41,577 nt of DNA from JANMEX01 sp041751995 (GTDB taxonomy: Bacteria; Pseudomonadota; Alphaproteobacteria; Rhizobiales; Rhizobiaceae): NCBI GenBank assembly GCA_041751995.1, contig JBGSHY010000089.1:1-41577 (forward strand), read 5' to 3'. Every line of letters begins with the position of its first letter. The first letter of the stretch is position 1. The notes beneath the pieces are model-generated. The model was not told where the DNA came from. It did not search any database and worked only from the letters and a program-made list of their open reading frames with translations. The translations under genes and the position numbers were made by a program. Shown here piece by piece: positions 23,752 to 31,695 of the stretch.

Positions 23752-24945
23752 TTAAGCTTTCGCGGCAATACTCAGCGCATCCGCCACATCCTCGATCAAA
23801 TCATCGCCATCTTCCAGACCCAGCGAAACGCGCAACGTTCCGCCGACAATGCCAAGCTCGTTGCGCGCTTCGTCGGAAAGGTTCTTGTGCGTCGTGGTTG
23901 CCGGATGGGTGATCAGGCTCTTGGAGTCGCCGAGATTGTTGGAAATGCGGATGATCCGCAGCGCGTTTTCAAACGCGAACGCAGCCTGCTTGCCGCCCTT
24001 CAGGTCAAAGCAAACCATGGTCGAGCCGCCGGTCATCTGCTTGGCGATGATGTCCGCCTGCGGATGGTCTGCTCTGCCGGGATACATGACCCTCGAAACA
24101 GCGCTGTGGTCGGCCAGATAATCGGCAATCCTCGCGGCATTTTCTGTCTGCTGTTTGACGCGCAGCGGCAGGGTTTCGAGGCCTTTCAACAATATCCAAG
24201 AATTGAACGGGCTGATGCCGGGGCCGGAATGGCGGTGGTATTCGTGCAGATTCTTGTCGATCCATTCCTTCGACGACAAGACAATGCCGCCAAGGCAACG
24301 TCCTTGGCCATCAATGTGTTTGGTCGCTGAATAGACGACAACATGCGCCCCAAGCTCCAGCGGCTTCTGGAACAATGGTGTTGAGAACACATTGTCGACC
24401 ACAAGCGTCGCACCACAGGCATTGGCGATCTCGGCAACAGCCTTGATGTCCACCACCTCCAGCGTCGGGTTGGTCGGGCTTTCGAGGAAGAACAGCTTGG
24501 TGTTGGTCTTCACCGCTTTTTGCCATTCATCCAGGTTGCGTCCGTCCACCAGCGTGAACTCAATGCCATAGCGCGGCGCCAGTGTTTCAATCACCCAGCG
24601 GCAGGAACCGAACAGGGCGCGTGCGGCAACGATATGATCGCCCATTTTCAGGCTGCACAACACCGCAGCGGCAACTGCCGCCATGCCGGATGTCGTCGCC
24701 CGCGCGTCTTCCGCGCCTTCTAGCGCGCACATGCGCTTTTCAAACATGTCTGTGGTCGGGTTGGCATAACGCGAATAGATGAAGCCCGGTTCTTCGCCCT
24801 TGAAGCGCGCCTCTGCCGCTTCCGCGCTGTCATAGACAAACCCTTGCGTCAAAAACAACGCTTCCGACGTTTCACCGAAACCGGACCGCAATGTCCCCGA
24901 ATGCACCATCTGGGTCGCCGGACGCCATTTTTTCTGGTCTGTCAT
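23752..24945 (-). CDS. metZ: O-succinylhomoserine sulfhydrylase
   Basis: Cys/Met-metabolism PLP enzyme that makes homocysteine directly from O-succinyl- (or acetyl-) homoserine and sulfide. It is 397 aa. The Schiff-base lysine is near residue 210 in SATKHIDGQGR; other family segments are YSRYANPTTDMFE and EGAEDARATTSGMAA. I chose ATG 24945, with GAGGA eight bases upstream; the longer open frame adds 19 residues reading through the riboswitch terminator. A SAM-II riboswitch in the leader supports the methionine-pathway assignment and shows repression by S-adenosylmethionine. Acyl-donor preference is not visible. Confidence 0.93.
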   Translation of the reverse strand: MTDQKKWRPATQMVHSGTLRSGFGETSEALFLTQGFVYDSAEAAEARFKGEEPGFIYSRYANPTTDMFEKRMCALEGAEDARATTSGMAAVAAAVLCSLKMGDHIVAARALFGSCRWVIETLAPRYGIEFTLVDGRNLDEWQKAVKTNTKLFFLESPTNPTLEVVDIKAVAEIANACGATLVVDNVFSTPLFQKPLELGAHVVVYSATKHIDGQGRCLGGIVLSSKEWIDKNLHEYHRHSGPGISPFNSWILLKGLETLPLRVKQQTENAARIADYLADHSAVSRVMYPGRADHPQADIIAKQMTGGSTMVCFDLKGGKQAAFAFENALRIIRISNNLGDSKSLITHPATTTHKNLSDEARNELGIVGGTLRVSLGLEDGDDLIEDVADALSIAAKA

Positions 24946-24960
24946 CTTGAAAATCCTCAA

Positions 24961-24995
24961 CAAAAAACCGGCCATGCAAGCGCAAATGACCGGTT
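24961..24995 (-). terminator. Intrinsic terminator of the metZ riboswitch leader
   Basis: On the minus strand ACCGGTCA pairs with TGGCCGGT (24994-24987 with 24974-24967) as an 8-bp stem followed by six U residues. It lies between the SAM-II aptamer and the metZ ribosome site, so it is probably the expression platform, although many SAM-II RNAs act on translation instead. Confidence 0.75.
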
Positions 24996-25001
24996 TCCAC
25001 A

Positions 25002-25060
25002 CGGTCCTTTAGCAACTTGTTTAAAGTGGCTGCAAGCCGACCGGCCAAATCACCACTGTA
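25002..25060 (-). promoter_or_regulatory. SAM-II riboswitch (metZ leader)
   Basis: Minus-strand RNA with the SAM-II layout: P1 arm GUGG, then UGAUUUGGCCGG, the central CUUGCAGCCAC closing P1, UUAAACAA, and GCUAAAGG forming the pseudoknot with the loop. This matches the SAM-II (metA-type) aptamer known upstream of met genes in Alphaproteobacteria. It binds S-adenosylmethionine and lowers expression of metZ. Confidence 0.9.
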
Positions 25061-25069
25061 TTGGACTGT

Positions 25070-25098
25070 GTATTAACCCCTGCCGTCTCTTGCGTCAA
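25070..25098 (-). promoter_or_regulatory. Sigma-70-type promoter for metZ
   Basis: On the minus strand TTGACG (25098-25093), a 17-bp spacer and TAATAC (25075-25070) are close to consensus. The start point falls a few bases before the SAM-II aptamer, as expected for a riboswitch leader. The -35 element lies 42 bp from the divergent dcd start. Confidence 0.75.
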
Positions 25099-25139
25099 TT
25101 CGGCTGACGGGTATGACGGATAAAACCAATCGAGGCGTC

Positions 25140-26237
25140 ATGTCTGAGCGCACATCCGGCATTTTGGCCGACCACCATATCCACGCACTGTTTGCGTCCG
25201 GCGGGCTGAAGTCGGAGCGCCCGCTTGACGCTGATCAGGTTCAACCTGCGAGCCTCGACCTTCGCCTTGGCGCAAAGGCCTACCGCGTCCGCGCCTCGTT
25301 CATGCCGGGTCCGAACAAACTGGTCATGGACAAGCTCGACCAGTTGAAGCTGCACGAGATTGATCTCACCAACGGTGCCGTCCTCGAAACCGGCTGCGTT
25401 TACATCGTGCCGCTGCTTGAAAGCCTCGCGCTTCCCGCCGAAATGGCCGCTGCTGCCAATCCGAAAAGTTCCACTGGCCGTCTCGACATCTTCACCCGCG
25501 TCATTGTTGACCGCGCGCAAGAGTTCGACAAGGTCCCGGCAGGCTACCACGGCCCGCTTTACATCGAAATTTCGCCGCGCACCTTCCCGATTGTCGTGCG
25601 CCAAGGCTCCCGTCTCTCGCAAATCCGCTTCCGCAAGGGCCGCGCTCAGATTGACGAGCTGGAGCTTGCCGCGCTTCACGCCAGCCAGACGCTGGTCAAT
25701 GACGACAAGCCAAACATTTCCGGCGGCGGGGTGGCGTTGTCGATCGACCTCACCGGCAAAAGTGATCGCCTGATCGGCTATCGCGGCAAGCATCACACGG
25801 CCGTCGTCGATGTCGACAAGCGCGCTGCGCACGACGTGCTCGATTTCTGGGAACCACTCTACGACCGCGGCTCCGGCGAACTGGTGCTTGACCCGGATGA
25901 GTTTTATATCCTGGTCTCCCGCGAGGCCGTCCACGTGCCGCCACTTTACGCGGCTGAAATGACGCCGTTCGATCCGCTCGTCGGCGAGTTTCGCGTCCAC
26001 TATGCCGGCTTCTTCGATCCCGGCTTCGGCAACGCCGGGGCAGGGGGCATAGGCAGCCGTGCTGTGCTCGAGGTTCGAAGCCACGAAGTGCCGTTCATCC
26101 TTGAACATGGCCAGATTGTCGGGCGCCTGGTCTATGAACACATGCTGGCCAAGCCGTCGGCACTCTACGGAGCGGATCTCGGATCAAACTATCAGGCCCA
26201 AGGGTTGAAGCTGTCGAAGCACTTCCGGACGGCCTAG
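25140..26237 (+). CDS. dcd: 2'-deoxycytidine 5'-triphosphate deaminase (two-domain form)
   Basis: Deaminates dCTP to dUTP for thymidylate synthesis. About 365 aa, roughly twice the size of E. coli Dcd: two tandem dUTPase/Dcd-like beta domains, the first with NPKSSTGRLDIFTRVI and GYHGPLYIEISPRTFPI, the second around GEFRVHYAGFFDPGFG and ILEHGQIVGRLVYE. This long form is typical of Alphaproteobacteria. I chose ATG 25140 (GAGG five bases upstream, MSERTSGILADHHI); an ATG at 25113 is possible. It is divergent from metZ. Confidence 0.9.
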   Translation: MSERTSGILADHHIHALFASGGLKSERPLDADQVQPASLDLRLGAKAYRVRASFMPGPNKLVMDKLDQLKLHEIDLTNGAVLETGCVYIVPLLESLALPAEMAAAANPKSSTGRLDIFTRVIVDRAQEFDKVPAGYHGPLYIEISPRTFPIVVRQGSRLSQIRFRKGRAQIDELELAALHASQTLVNDDKPNISGGGVALSIDLTGKSDRLIGYRGKHHTAVVDVDKRAAHDVLDFWEPLYDRGSGELVLDPDEFYILVSREAVHVPPLYAAEMTPFDPLVGEFRVHYAGFFDPGFGNAGAGGIGSRAVLEVRSHEVPFILEHGQIVGRLVYEHMLAKPSALYGADLGSNYQAQGLKLSKHFRTA

Positions 26238-26248
26238 CCCATCGTCGC

Positions 26249-26284
26249 ACGCGTCAGCCGTAGTCATGAGCAATGGATACTTTT
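26249..26284 (+). repeat. Imperfect direct repeat, copy 1
   Basis: Begins CACGCGTCAGCCGTAG and continues TCATGAGCAA. It is nearly identical to the sequence at 27575-27610, with about 26 of the first 31 positions equal. The two copies lie on either side of the outer-membrane barrel gene. Confidence 0.7.
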
Positions 26285-26499
26285 CCGCAGGCGGTTACCC
26301 ACAAGCGGCTGGCCTGAATTGTTGCGATTGCCCCAAAAGATGCCAATGTGGCAGAGCAGGATGTCATCGGGTCAATGGATGAAAATCTTGAGAAGAACAA
26401 CTCTGCATTTGTTTCATTCAACCGCCTGACAATTTAAACAACACCTGTCCTTACCTTCGGTAAGAATCGTGACGCGGTGTCACAGTCGGGGAATCCTTG

Positions 26500-27450
26500 A
26501 TGATAAAAATGCGCAATGCGGCGGCGGTGGCGATGGCTGCCGCCTTTGGTATGCTTGGTGCAGCCCGCGCCGCTGACTTTCAGGCGGGCGACAGTGTAAC
26601 GGGCGGCTCGCACGACTGGTACATCAGCCTTGCCGCCTTGGCGCTTCAGCGCAGCACGCCAAACGGCGGAGCTATTGTTGCTGCGAACCCTGCAGGCACC
26701 CCGTTCATGACCGGTGCCGATTTTGATTTCGGCTGGAGTCCCGGGATTGATGCTGCCGTTGGCGTCGGCCTGTTCGGCGATGAAGCCATCGAAGCCAGGG
26801 TGATGTATTCCAGAATGGACTCCGGCTACAACTTTACGTCTCCGGGCAATTTCATTGGCGTAGGCTTCACTGGCCCTGGTGGGACCCTGTTCGTTTCGGA
26901 ATACGAAACCACGCTGATGAGTTGGGAAGCCAACTGGCGGCATCGTTACAATGATCGCCTGAGTGTCTTGGCGGGCTTCCGGAGCATTGGTATCGAGGAC
27001 GTCATGTCGACGGTGCTCAATGCAAATGTTGCAACCGGCCTCTACGAGGCCGACAACAACATGCTTGGTGTTCAGGTCGGCGCACAATTATCGGTTTTCG
27101 AACAGTCCAACCCGCTCCAACTGGACGTGTTTGGAAAGCTCGGTATTTTTTCCAACAATTCCGAAGCAGGCATCCGGGAGTTCCAGGGCAACAACTTCAT
27201 AGGTGAATTCCAAAGCGGTTTGGTTCGGGAAACCAATTATGCCGCGGAGCTTGGCGTGACGGCGGGCTACAAGGTTCTTGAGAATGTAAGTCTGACTGCG
27301 GGCTATCAATTGTTGTGGGTGAACGACGTTGCACTCGCCAGCAATGCCGCCAGCGGCAGCCTGCTCAATCCAAGCCTTTTGAGAACGAATGTCTTTCGGG
27401 ACGATATTCTTTTCCACGGCTTCAACGCCGGCCTGAAAGTGTCTTTCTAG
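26500..27450 (+). CDS. Outer-membrane beta-barrel protein, BBP7/Lpg1974-like
   Basis: 316 aa. The signal peptide (residues about 1-24) ends AARA. Alternating hydrophobic strands follow, and the C-terminus is Phe (NAGLKVSF), as in porin-type barrels. The opening SHDWYISLAALALQRS, followed by GADFDFGWSPGIDAAVGVGLF, resembles the BBP7 family (DWY...D, then G.R...G). Typical closing strands are NVSLTAGYQLLWVNDVALA and DILFHGFNAGLKVSF. I chose ATG 26500; TTG 26497 and ATG 26509 are alternatives. Its ligand or role is unknown. The DNA upstream holds two short hairpins, and imperfect direct repeats lie on both sides of the gene. The family call is from pattern memory and is moderate. Confidence 0.7.
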   Translation: MIKMRNAAAVAMAAAFGMLGAARAADFQAGDSVTGGSHDWYISLAALALQRSTPNGGAIVAANPAGTPFMTGADFDFGWSPGIDAAVGVGLFGDEAIEARVMYSRMDSGYNFTSPGNFIGVGFTGPGGTLFVSEYETTLMSWEANWRHRYNDRLSVLAGFRSIGIEDVMSTVLNANVATGLYEADNNMLGVQVGAQLSVFEQSNPLQLDVFGKLGIFSNNSEAGIREFQGNNFIGEFQSGLVRETNYAAELGVTAGYKVLENVSLTAGYQLLWVNDVALASNAASGSLLNPSLLRTNVFRDDILFHGFNAGLKVSF

Positions 27451-27574
27451 CCGACCATTACCAGCCATGCCAGCGATACCGCAATCCTTGGCGCTCCGGC
27501 ATGTGCTGCCTGGCGCTGTAATCGGCCAATTCTGCGCCCGAGTCTCCCGGTCGCGCGTCTCGGTCCTTTCTCTC

Positions 27575-27610
27575 ACGTGTCAGCCGTTGTCATGAGCAAG
27601 TGCAACTTTG
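27575..27610 (+). repeat. Imperfect direct repeat, copy 2
   Basis: Begins CACGTGTCAGCCGTTG and continues TCATGAGCAA, matching copy 1 at 26249-26284. Both copies carry two GTCA cores 10 bp apart. The similarity stops abruptly at both ends. Confidence 0.7.
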
Positions 27611-27731
27611 CTTTGGCAGCTGATTTCTCCCTGTAAGCAGGCTGTAGCCGTGGCTATTATCGTGCGGAATCCAGTACGCGGGACAAGACAGACCGAGCAA
27701 TACAGCCTGAACGGCGCGGAAATGAAGGGAA

Positions 27732-28193
27732 ATGAGTGCCATGACGCATATTGATGATCTTGCCGATTTGCGCGCTCTGAATGCCCGCTTCATCCACAAT
27801 TTCATCACTTGCGATGTGGAGTCCCACGGCAAGATCATCCACCCGCAATTTGTCTGCATCTCCACAAATGGCAGCAAACAGCAGCGCGCCGCCTATCTGC
27901 ATGATTGGGCGACTGATTTTGATGCCGCAACTATCCCCTATTGGGATACGCGCGATGAACAGATCGAAGTTTTTGGCGATGTTGCCCTCGTCCGCTCCAC
28001 CAACAAATATGTTCGTCGGATTGATGGCCGTGATGTGGTCGGGATGACAACCTACACTGACACATACATACGTCAGGGTGAAACATGGCTTTGCATTCAA
28101 GCGCAGTTGACGCCAGTCTCGCCCGAACACTATCCACCCGATGCAACGATCGTCAGCGTCTATGTCGACGGACATTTGCAGCCGCGTTCTTGA
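27732..28193 (+). CDS. NTF2-like (SnoaL/DUF4440-type) protein
   Basis: 153-aa single-domain cone-shaped fold protein. The N-terminal helices (DLADLRALNARFIHNFITCD) lead to HPQFVCISTNGSKQQRAAYLHDW, and beta strands IEVFGDVALVRSTNKYV and GMTTYTDTYIRQGETWLCIQAQLTPV follow, the DUF4440 signature. Such proteins are small-molecule binders or enzymes of varied function; nothing here identifies a substrate. ATG 27732 has GAAGGG close upstream; ATG 27741 is an alternative. The tRNA-Gly gene follows after 34 bp. Confidence 0.8.
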   Translation: MSAMTHIDDLADLRALNARFIHNFITCDVESHGKIIHPQFVCISTNGSKQQRAAYLHDWATDFDAATIPYWDTRDEQIEVFGDVALVRSTNKYVRRIDGRDVVGMTTYTDTYIRQGETWLCIQAQLTPVSPEHYPPDATIVSVYVDGHLQPRS

Positions 28194-28227
28194 CATGCGC
28201 TGTCCGCGCGGCGATGAAAGGCCTGCT

Positions 28228-28301
28228 GCGGGTATGATGTAATGGTAGCTTGTCAGCTTCCCAAGCTGAACGCGCGGGTTCGATTCCCGCTACCCGCTCC
28301 A
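28228..28301 (+). tRNA. tRNA-Gly (anticodon CCC)
   Basis: A 74-nt cloverleaf. The acceptor arm GCGGGTA pairs with TACCCGC, and the T arm is GCGGG-TTCGATT-CCCGC. The anticodon arm is TCAGC/GCTGA with loop TTCCCAA, giving anticodon CCC for GGG codons. The 3' CCA (28299-28301) is encoded. No integrase or attachment duplication is seen beside it. Confidence 0.93.
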
Positions 28302-28324
28302 AAATCTAAGTGCAGGAGATTTCA

Positions 28325-28594
28325 ATGGCTGATCGCGTCGACGGTTTTCTTGGCGATACGCCATTACGAGTCTTCATAAAGCTCGCAATCATCTCGTTGA
28401 TCGTCGGCGTCATCATGCGCTCGCTTGGCTGGATGCCTCTCGATGTTGTGCGCATGATTCGAACGCTGTTCGAGCGCATTTGGAACATGGGTTTTGCCGC
28501 GTTTGCGGACATTGCCGATTATCTGATTCTTGGCGCCGCCATCGTCATCCCAGCATTCATTTTGATGCGCCTGTTCGCGATGCGGAAGCGCTGA
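28325..28594 (+). CDS. Small membrane protein, DUF6460 type
   Basis: 89 aa. Two hydrophobic helices (about 17-35 and 66-84) bracket an amphipathic middle; FIKLAIISLIVGVIMRSLGWMPLD and NMGFAAFADIADYLILGAAIVIPAFILMRLF give the family pattern as I remember it. ATG 28325 is preceded by GCAGGAGA. It begins only 23 bp after the tRNA, so it may lie on the tRNA transcript. It converges on pyrD with a 4-bp gap. Function is unknown. Confidence 0.8.
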   Translation: MADRVDGFLGDTPLRVFIKLAIISLIVGVIMRSLGWMPLDVVRMIRTLFERIWNMGFAAFADIADYLILGAAIVIPAFILMRLFAMRKR

Positions 28595-28598
28595 AGGA

Positions 28599-29693
28599 TC
28601 AAGCCGGAATTGGCTTTGCAGCCCATTCAGCCGTCTTGCGCCCGCAATGTTCACTGATTGATTTCGCCCCTGACTGGTCCAAAGCGCGCGACAGGCCATT
28701 GACGATCTTATTTGCCAGTCCTGGCCCTTCGTAAATGAAGCTTGTGTAAAGCTGCACCAAATCAGCACCGGCCTCAATCTTGGCCAACGCTGTCTCAGCC
28801 GAACTCACCCCGCCAACGCCGATAATGGCTGCATTTTTGCCGATCCGCTGGCGCATTTTGGACAAGACAATGGTTGACCGCTCAAATAATGGGACGCCGG
28901 ACAGCCCGCCCGTTTCTTTGCCGTTCGCGCTTTTCAAGCCGCTGCGCGACAAGGTCGTGTTGCTGACAATCAGCCCTTCTAACTTGTTGGCAAGCAGCTC
29001 CGCCGCAACATCATCCAAATCAGCTTCCGTCAAATCAGGCGCAATTTTCAGGAAGACCGGGACAATCCGACCACTCCCCGAAGCCATGTCGTTCCGCGCA
29101 GTCATAACCCTTGCCAAAAGTTCGGCAAGGCTGGCTCGCGCCTGAAGGTTGCGCAATCCCGGTGTGTTCGGTGACGAAATGTTGATCGTGTAATAGGTTG
29201 CCACATCGTAGAACTTGTTGATTCCACGCACATAATCTTCGGCGCGGTCTTCTGTGTCCTTGTTGGCTCCAATGTTTACGCCGACAATACCGGACTTGCC
29301 GAACCGTGCCCGCAATTGCCCATGGGCAGCTTCATGGCCGGCATTGTTGAATCCAAGCCTGTTGATGACGGCATTGTCATCGACCAAGCGAAAAACCCGA
29401 GGCTTTGGATTTCCTGCTTGTGCGATTGGGGTGACAGTTCCAACCTCCGCAAACCCAAAGCCAAGCCGCAACAGCGCATCTGGCACTTCCGCGTTCTTGT
29501 CAAACCCCGCTGCCATGCCGAGCGGGTTCGGAAAGGACAGGCCGGCGACATCGGCTCGCAGCCTCGGGTCAGGCAAACAAGGAGACCCCGGTATGAAGCC
29601 GGTTTTCAGTGCCTTGACAGCTAGCCCATGTGCCTGTTCGGCATCAAATCCGAAGAAAATCGGCCGTAGCAATGACGAAAACAGTCCACTCAT
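28599..29693 (-). CDS. pyrD: Dihydroorotate dehydrogenase (quinone), class 2
   Basis: Oxidises dihydroorotate to orotate in pyrimidine synthesis, passing electrons to quinone at the membrane. It is 364 aa. The N-terminal amphipathic helix region (LFSSLLRPIFFGFDAEQAHGLAV) is the class 2 membrane-association element. Motifs include GLSFPNPLGMAAGFDKNAE, the catalytic-serine loop NISSPNTPGLRNLQ and the FMN-phosphate site IIGVGGVSSAETALAKIEAGADLVQLYTSF. Its start overlaps the stop of the DUF952 gene by 4 bp, so the two are translationally coupled. Confidence 0.97.
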   Translation of the reverse strand: MSGLFSSLLRPIFFGFDAEQAHGLAVKALKTGFIPGSPCLPDPRLRADVAGLSFPNPLGMAAGFDKNAEVPDALLRLGFGFAEVGTVTPIAQAGNPKPRVFRLVDDNAVINRLGFNNAGHEAAHGQLRARFGKSGIVGVNIGANKDTEDRAEDYVRGINKFYDVATYYTINISSPNTPGLRNLQARASLAELLARVMTARNDMASGSGRIVPVFLKIAPDLTEADLDDVAAELLANKLEGLIVSNTTLSRSGLKSANGKETGGLSGVPLFERSTIVLSKMRQRIGKNAAIIGVGGVSSAETALAKIEAGADLVQLYTSFIYEGPGLANKIVNGLSRALDQSGAKSISEHCGRKTAEWAAKPIPA

Positions 29694-30037
29694 TTCGAGG
29701 TCTCCGGGAACACATGCTTTCCGGCGCTATCGAGCGGCAACGGCTTTGCCCAAAGGACCTGTTCCAGCGTGAGGGACGTATAAAGATGCGGAAAAAGCTC
29801 CCCGCCGCGCGATACTTCATACTTTAGAGCGGCGCCAAGTTTCTCGCCAGCAATTGTAATCAGCATCAAATTCCTTTGCCCACCAAAATGTCTTGCGGCG
29901 GTCTCGCGCATCTGGCTTTCCGTGGACAGGTGAATGTAACCATCATTCAGGTCTATCGAAGCACCAGCAAAGACGCCGTTCGCATCAAGCTCCGCCCACT
30001 GCGCGTCAGTCATGATCTTGTAGACGTTTTTTTCCAT
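29690..30037 (-). CDS. DUF952 domain protein
   Basis: 115 aa. It fills a single DUF952 domain: YKIMTDAQWAELDANGVFAGASIDLNDGYIHLSTESQM with the conserved D..DG[YF]IH[LF]S motif, then FPHLYTSLTLEQVL near the end. The fold relates to an ADP-ribosyltransferase-like superfamily, but activity is unknown. It is the first gene of a two-gene operon with pyrD (ATGA overlap), a pairing I recall from other rhizobia. Confidence 0.9.
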   Translation of the reverse strand: MEKNVYKIMTDAQWAELDANGVFAGASIDLNDGYIHLSTESQMRETAARHFGGQRNLMLITIAGEKLGAALKYEVSRGGELFPHLYTSLTLEQVLWAKPLPLDSAGKHVFPETSK

Positions 30038-30205
30038 CGCCCATCCGCCTTCGTTGGGGTCGCGCTAGCAGGATTCGGCGCCAAAAACAAAACTTCGGAT
30101 GTATTGCTTTGTCCTTGTCATCAAAATTTTGCATTTACCGGTCGTAATTGCGGCCAAGTCAGCCAATATGCTTTCAGAATTGTTTTGAACAACAGGAGTC
30201 TTGCC

Positions 30206-30616
30206 GTGCGCATGATGGTTCTGACGTTTGCCGCGATCGCCGCATTCACTTCCACGGGTTTCGCAGAAGACTTAACCCGCTACACTTTGGAAAAGACTGC
30301 GGACGGCTATGTCCGAATGGACAAGGCAACCGGTGAAATGTCGGTCTGCAAGGAGCAAGGCGATCAACTGGTTTGCCGAATTGCTGCTGATGACAGGGTG
30401 GTCATCGACGATGAGATGGCTAGGCTGGAAAAACGTCTGGCAGCAGTCGAGGACAAGCTCGGCTTGCTAGAAAAATCAGGTTTGACCTCTGAGCAAAGCA
30501 TGCCGACTGACGAAGAGTTTGAAAAGACCATGGGTTACATGGAGAAGTTTTTCCGCCGCTTTATGGGTGTCGTGAAAGAATTGAACGACAAAGAGAACGG
30601 CCCGCAGAAGACATGA
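30206..30616 (+). CDS. Small exported protein with coiled coil
   Basis: 136 aa. The signal peptide (MVLTFAAIAAFTSTGFA) is followed by a short beta segment with two cysteines (MSVCKEQGDQLVCRIA), a coiled coil (DDEMARLEKRLAAVEDKLGLLEK) and a basic/acidic helical tail. The GTG start at 30206 has AGGAG seven bases upstream; ATG at 30212 or 30215 could be used. It overlaps the next gene by 4 bp. I do not recognise a named family. Confidence 0.75.
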   Translation: MRMMVLTFAAIAAFTSTGFAEDLTRYTLEKTADGYVRMDKATGEMSVCKEQGDQLVCRIAADDRVVIDDEMARLEKRLAAVEDKLGLLEKSGLTSEQSMPTDEEFEKTMGYMEKFFRRFMGVVKELNDKENGPQKT

Positions 30617-30915
30617 AACTGATCCGTTTCGCCTATGCAGCGCTTGGCATCTGTCTTGCCGGCTTGATTGTCTACGCAATTCGTTCGGGAGATTTCTGGC
30701 AGGAAGGCGACTGGCTGACCAGCAACCCTTGGGGAATTGTCACGTTGGCCGACCTGTATCTGGGGCTTTTGATTTCCGCCGGATTGATTGCGGTTTTTGA
30801 ACGAACCTGGACCGCATTGCTCTGGATAATCCCGCTGCCGTTTCTGGGCAATGTTTGGACCGTTGTGTGGTTTGTGCTGCGTTTTCCGGAACTTCGTCGA
30901 AGACTTCGAGGCTGA
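30613..30915 (+). CDS. Small integral membrane protein, DUF1475-like
   Basis: 100 aa with three predicted membrane helices (about 5-24, 43-62, 68-90). SNPWGIVTLADLYLGLLISAGLIAVFER is the stretch that resembles DUF1475 proteins, and the C-terminus is Arg-rich (RFPELRRRLRG), which favours a cytoplasmic end. Its ATG overlaps the end of the previous gene (ATGA), so the two exported/membrane proteins are co-translated and may work together. Function is unknown. Confidence 0.7.
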   Translation: MKLIRFAYAALGICLAGLIVYAIRSGDFWQEGDWLTSNPWGIVTLADLYLGLLISAGLIAVFERTWTALLWIIPLPFLGNVWTVVWFVLRFPELRRRLRG

Positions 30916-31035
30916 TCGTTTCTTTTTTCACGGAAAACGCCCAACTCGCGGCCAAACGGACATTTTTGCCTTGAACATTGCCGCGAATGGGCAATAGTCT
31001 GCCGGCAATGCTTCACGAACATGCTGGGAGGGTCC

Positions 31036-31695
31036 GTGACCGCAAAATTGACTTTCGTCGTAGCCGACGACCACCCCCTTTTCCGCGGCGCCATTAAGGA
31101 GACTTTACAGTCGATTGATGAGCATGTTCACATTCTCGAAGCCGGTGATTTTGAGACTGCCAAGAAATTGGTGGCGGAAACGCCCGACATTGATTTGGTT
31201 CTGCTTGATCTGACAATGCCGGGCACCAGCGGACTTTCCGGACTTGTCACGCTGCGCGCAATGCAGGCGGCGGTTCCGGTGGTTATTGTCTCCGCCTCTG
31301 ACGATGTTTCCACCATTCGCCGCGCTCTGGAGCTCGGCGCTTCCGGCTACATCAAAAAGAGTTCGAGTATCGATGAAATACGCTCGGCGATCAATACCGT
31401 TCTGGCAGGCGGTGTGGTGACCCCGTCCAACGTTGAACTTGGTTCGGAAAGTGATCCGGAAATCCACGATCTCATTCAGCGCATTCAAACATTGACACCG
31501 CAACAGGCGCGCGTTTTGGGCATGTTGGCCGAGGGCTTGCTGAACAAGCAGATCGCCTATGAACTCAGCGTATCGGAGGCTACAATCAAGGCCCACGTTT
31601 CCGCTGTTCTGCAAAAGCTCAACGTCGACAGCCGGACACAAGCTGTCATTCGGCTTGGCAAGATTGGCGTTGAAGTCCTGCAGCCCGCAGGTTGA
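31036..31695 (+). CDS. NarL/LuxR-type response regulator
   Basis: 219 aa. The receiver domain has the acidic pair VADDHPLF, phosphoacceptor Asp in LVLLDLTMPG, Ser in IVSASDD and Lys in GYIKKSS. The output domain is a LuxR-type HTH (LTPQQARVLGMLAEGLLNKQIAYELSVSEATIKAHVSAVLQKLNV). I chose GTG 31036, preceded by GGGAGGG; the longer ATG at 31021 contains that ribosome site. Its stop codon abuts the stop of a hybrid kinase on the other strand, with no bases between. The adjacency suggests they form a two-component pair; this is inference. Confidence 0.88.
   Translation: MTAKLTFVVADDHPLFRGAIKETLQSIDEHVHILEAGDFETAKKLVAETPDIDLVLLDLTMPGTSGLSGLVTLRAMQAAVPVVIVSASDDVSTIRRALELGASGYIKKSSSIDEIRSAINTVLAGGVVTPSNVELGSESDPEIHDLIQRIQTLTPQQARVLGMLAEGLLNKQIAYELSVSEATIKAHVSAVLQKLNVDSRTQAVIRLGKIGVEVLQPAG

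Noticed and set aside
23707..24330. 207-codon plus-strand open frame opposite the end of metZ
   Set aside because: Antisense to metZ, with a composition typical of a complementary-frame shadow.
25095..26141. 348-codon minus-strand open frame opposite dcd
   Set aside because: Antisense shadow of the dCTP deaminase gene. It also covers part of the metZ promoter, and the protein shows no recognisable motif.
27575..27610. Possible Pho box in the direct repeats (two TGTCA-like cores)
   Set aside because: The cores are 10 bp apart, while Pho boxes have an 11-bp period, and the units do not match CTGTCAT well.
28228..28301. tRNA-Gly as an integration site for a genomic island
   Set aside because: No integrase gene, no duplicated tRNA 3' end in the window, and the flanks are ordinary chromosomal genes.
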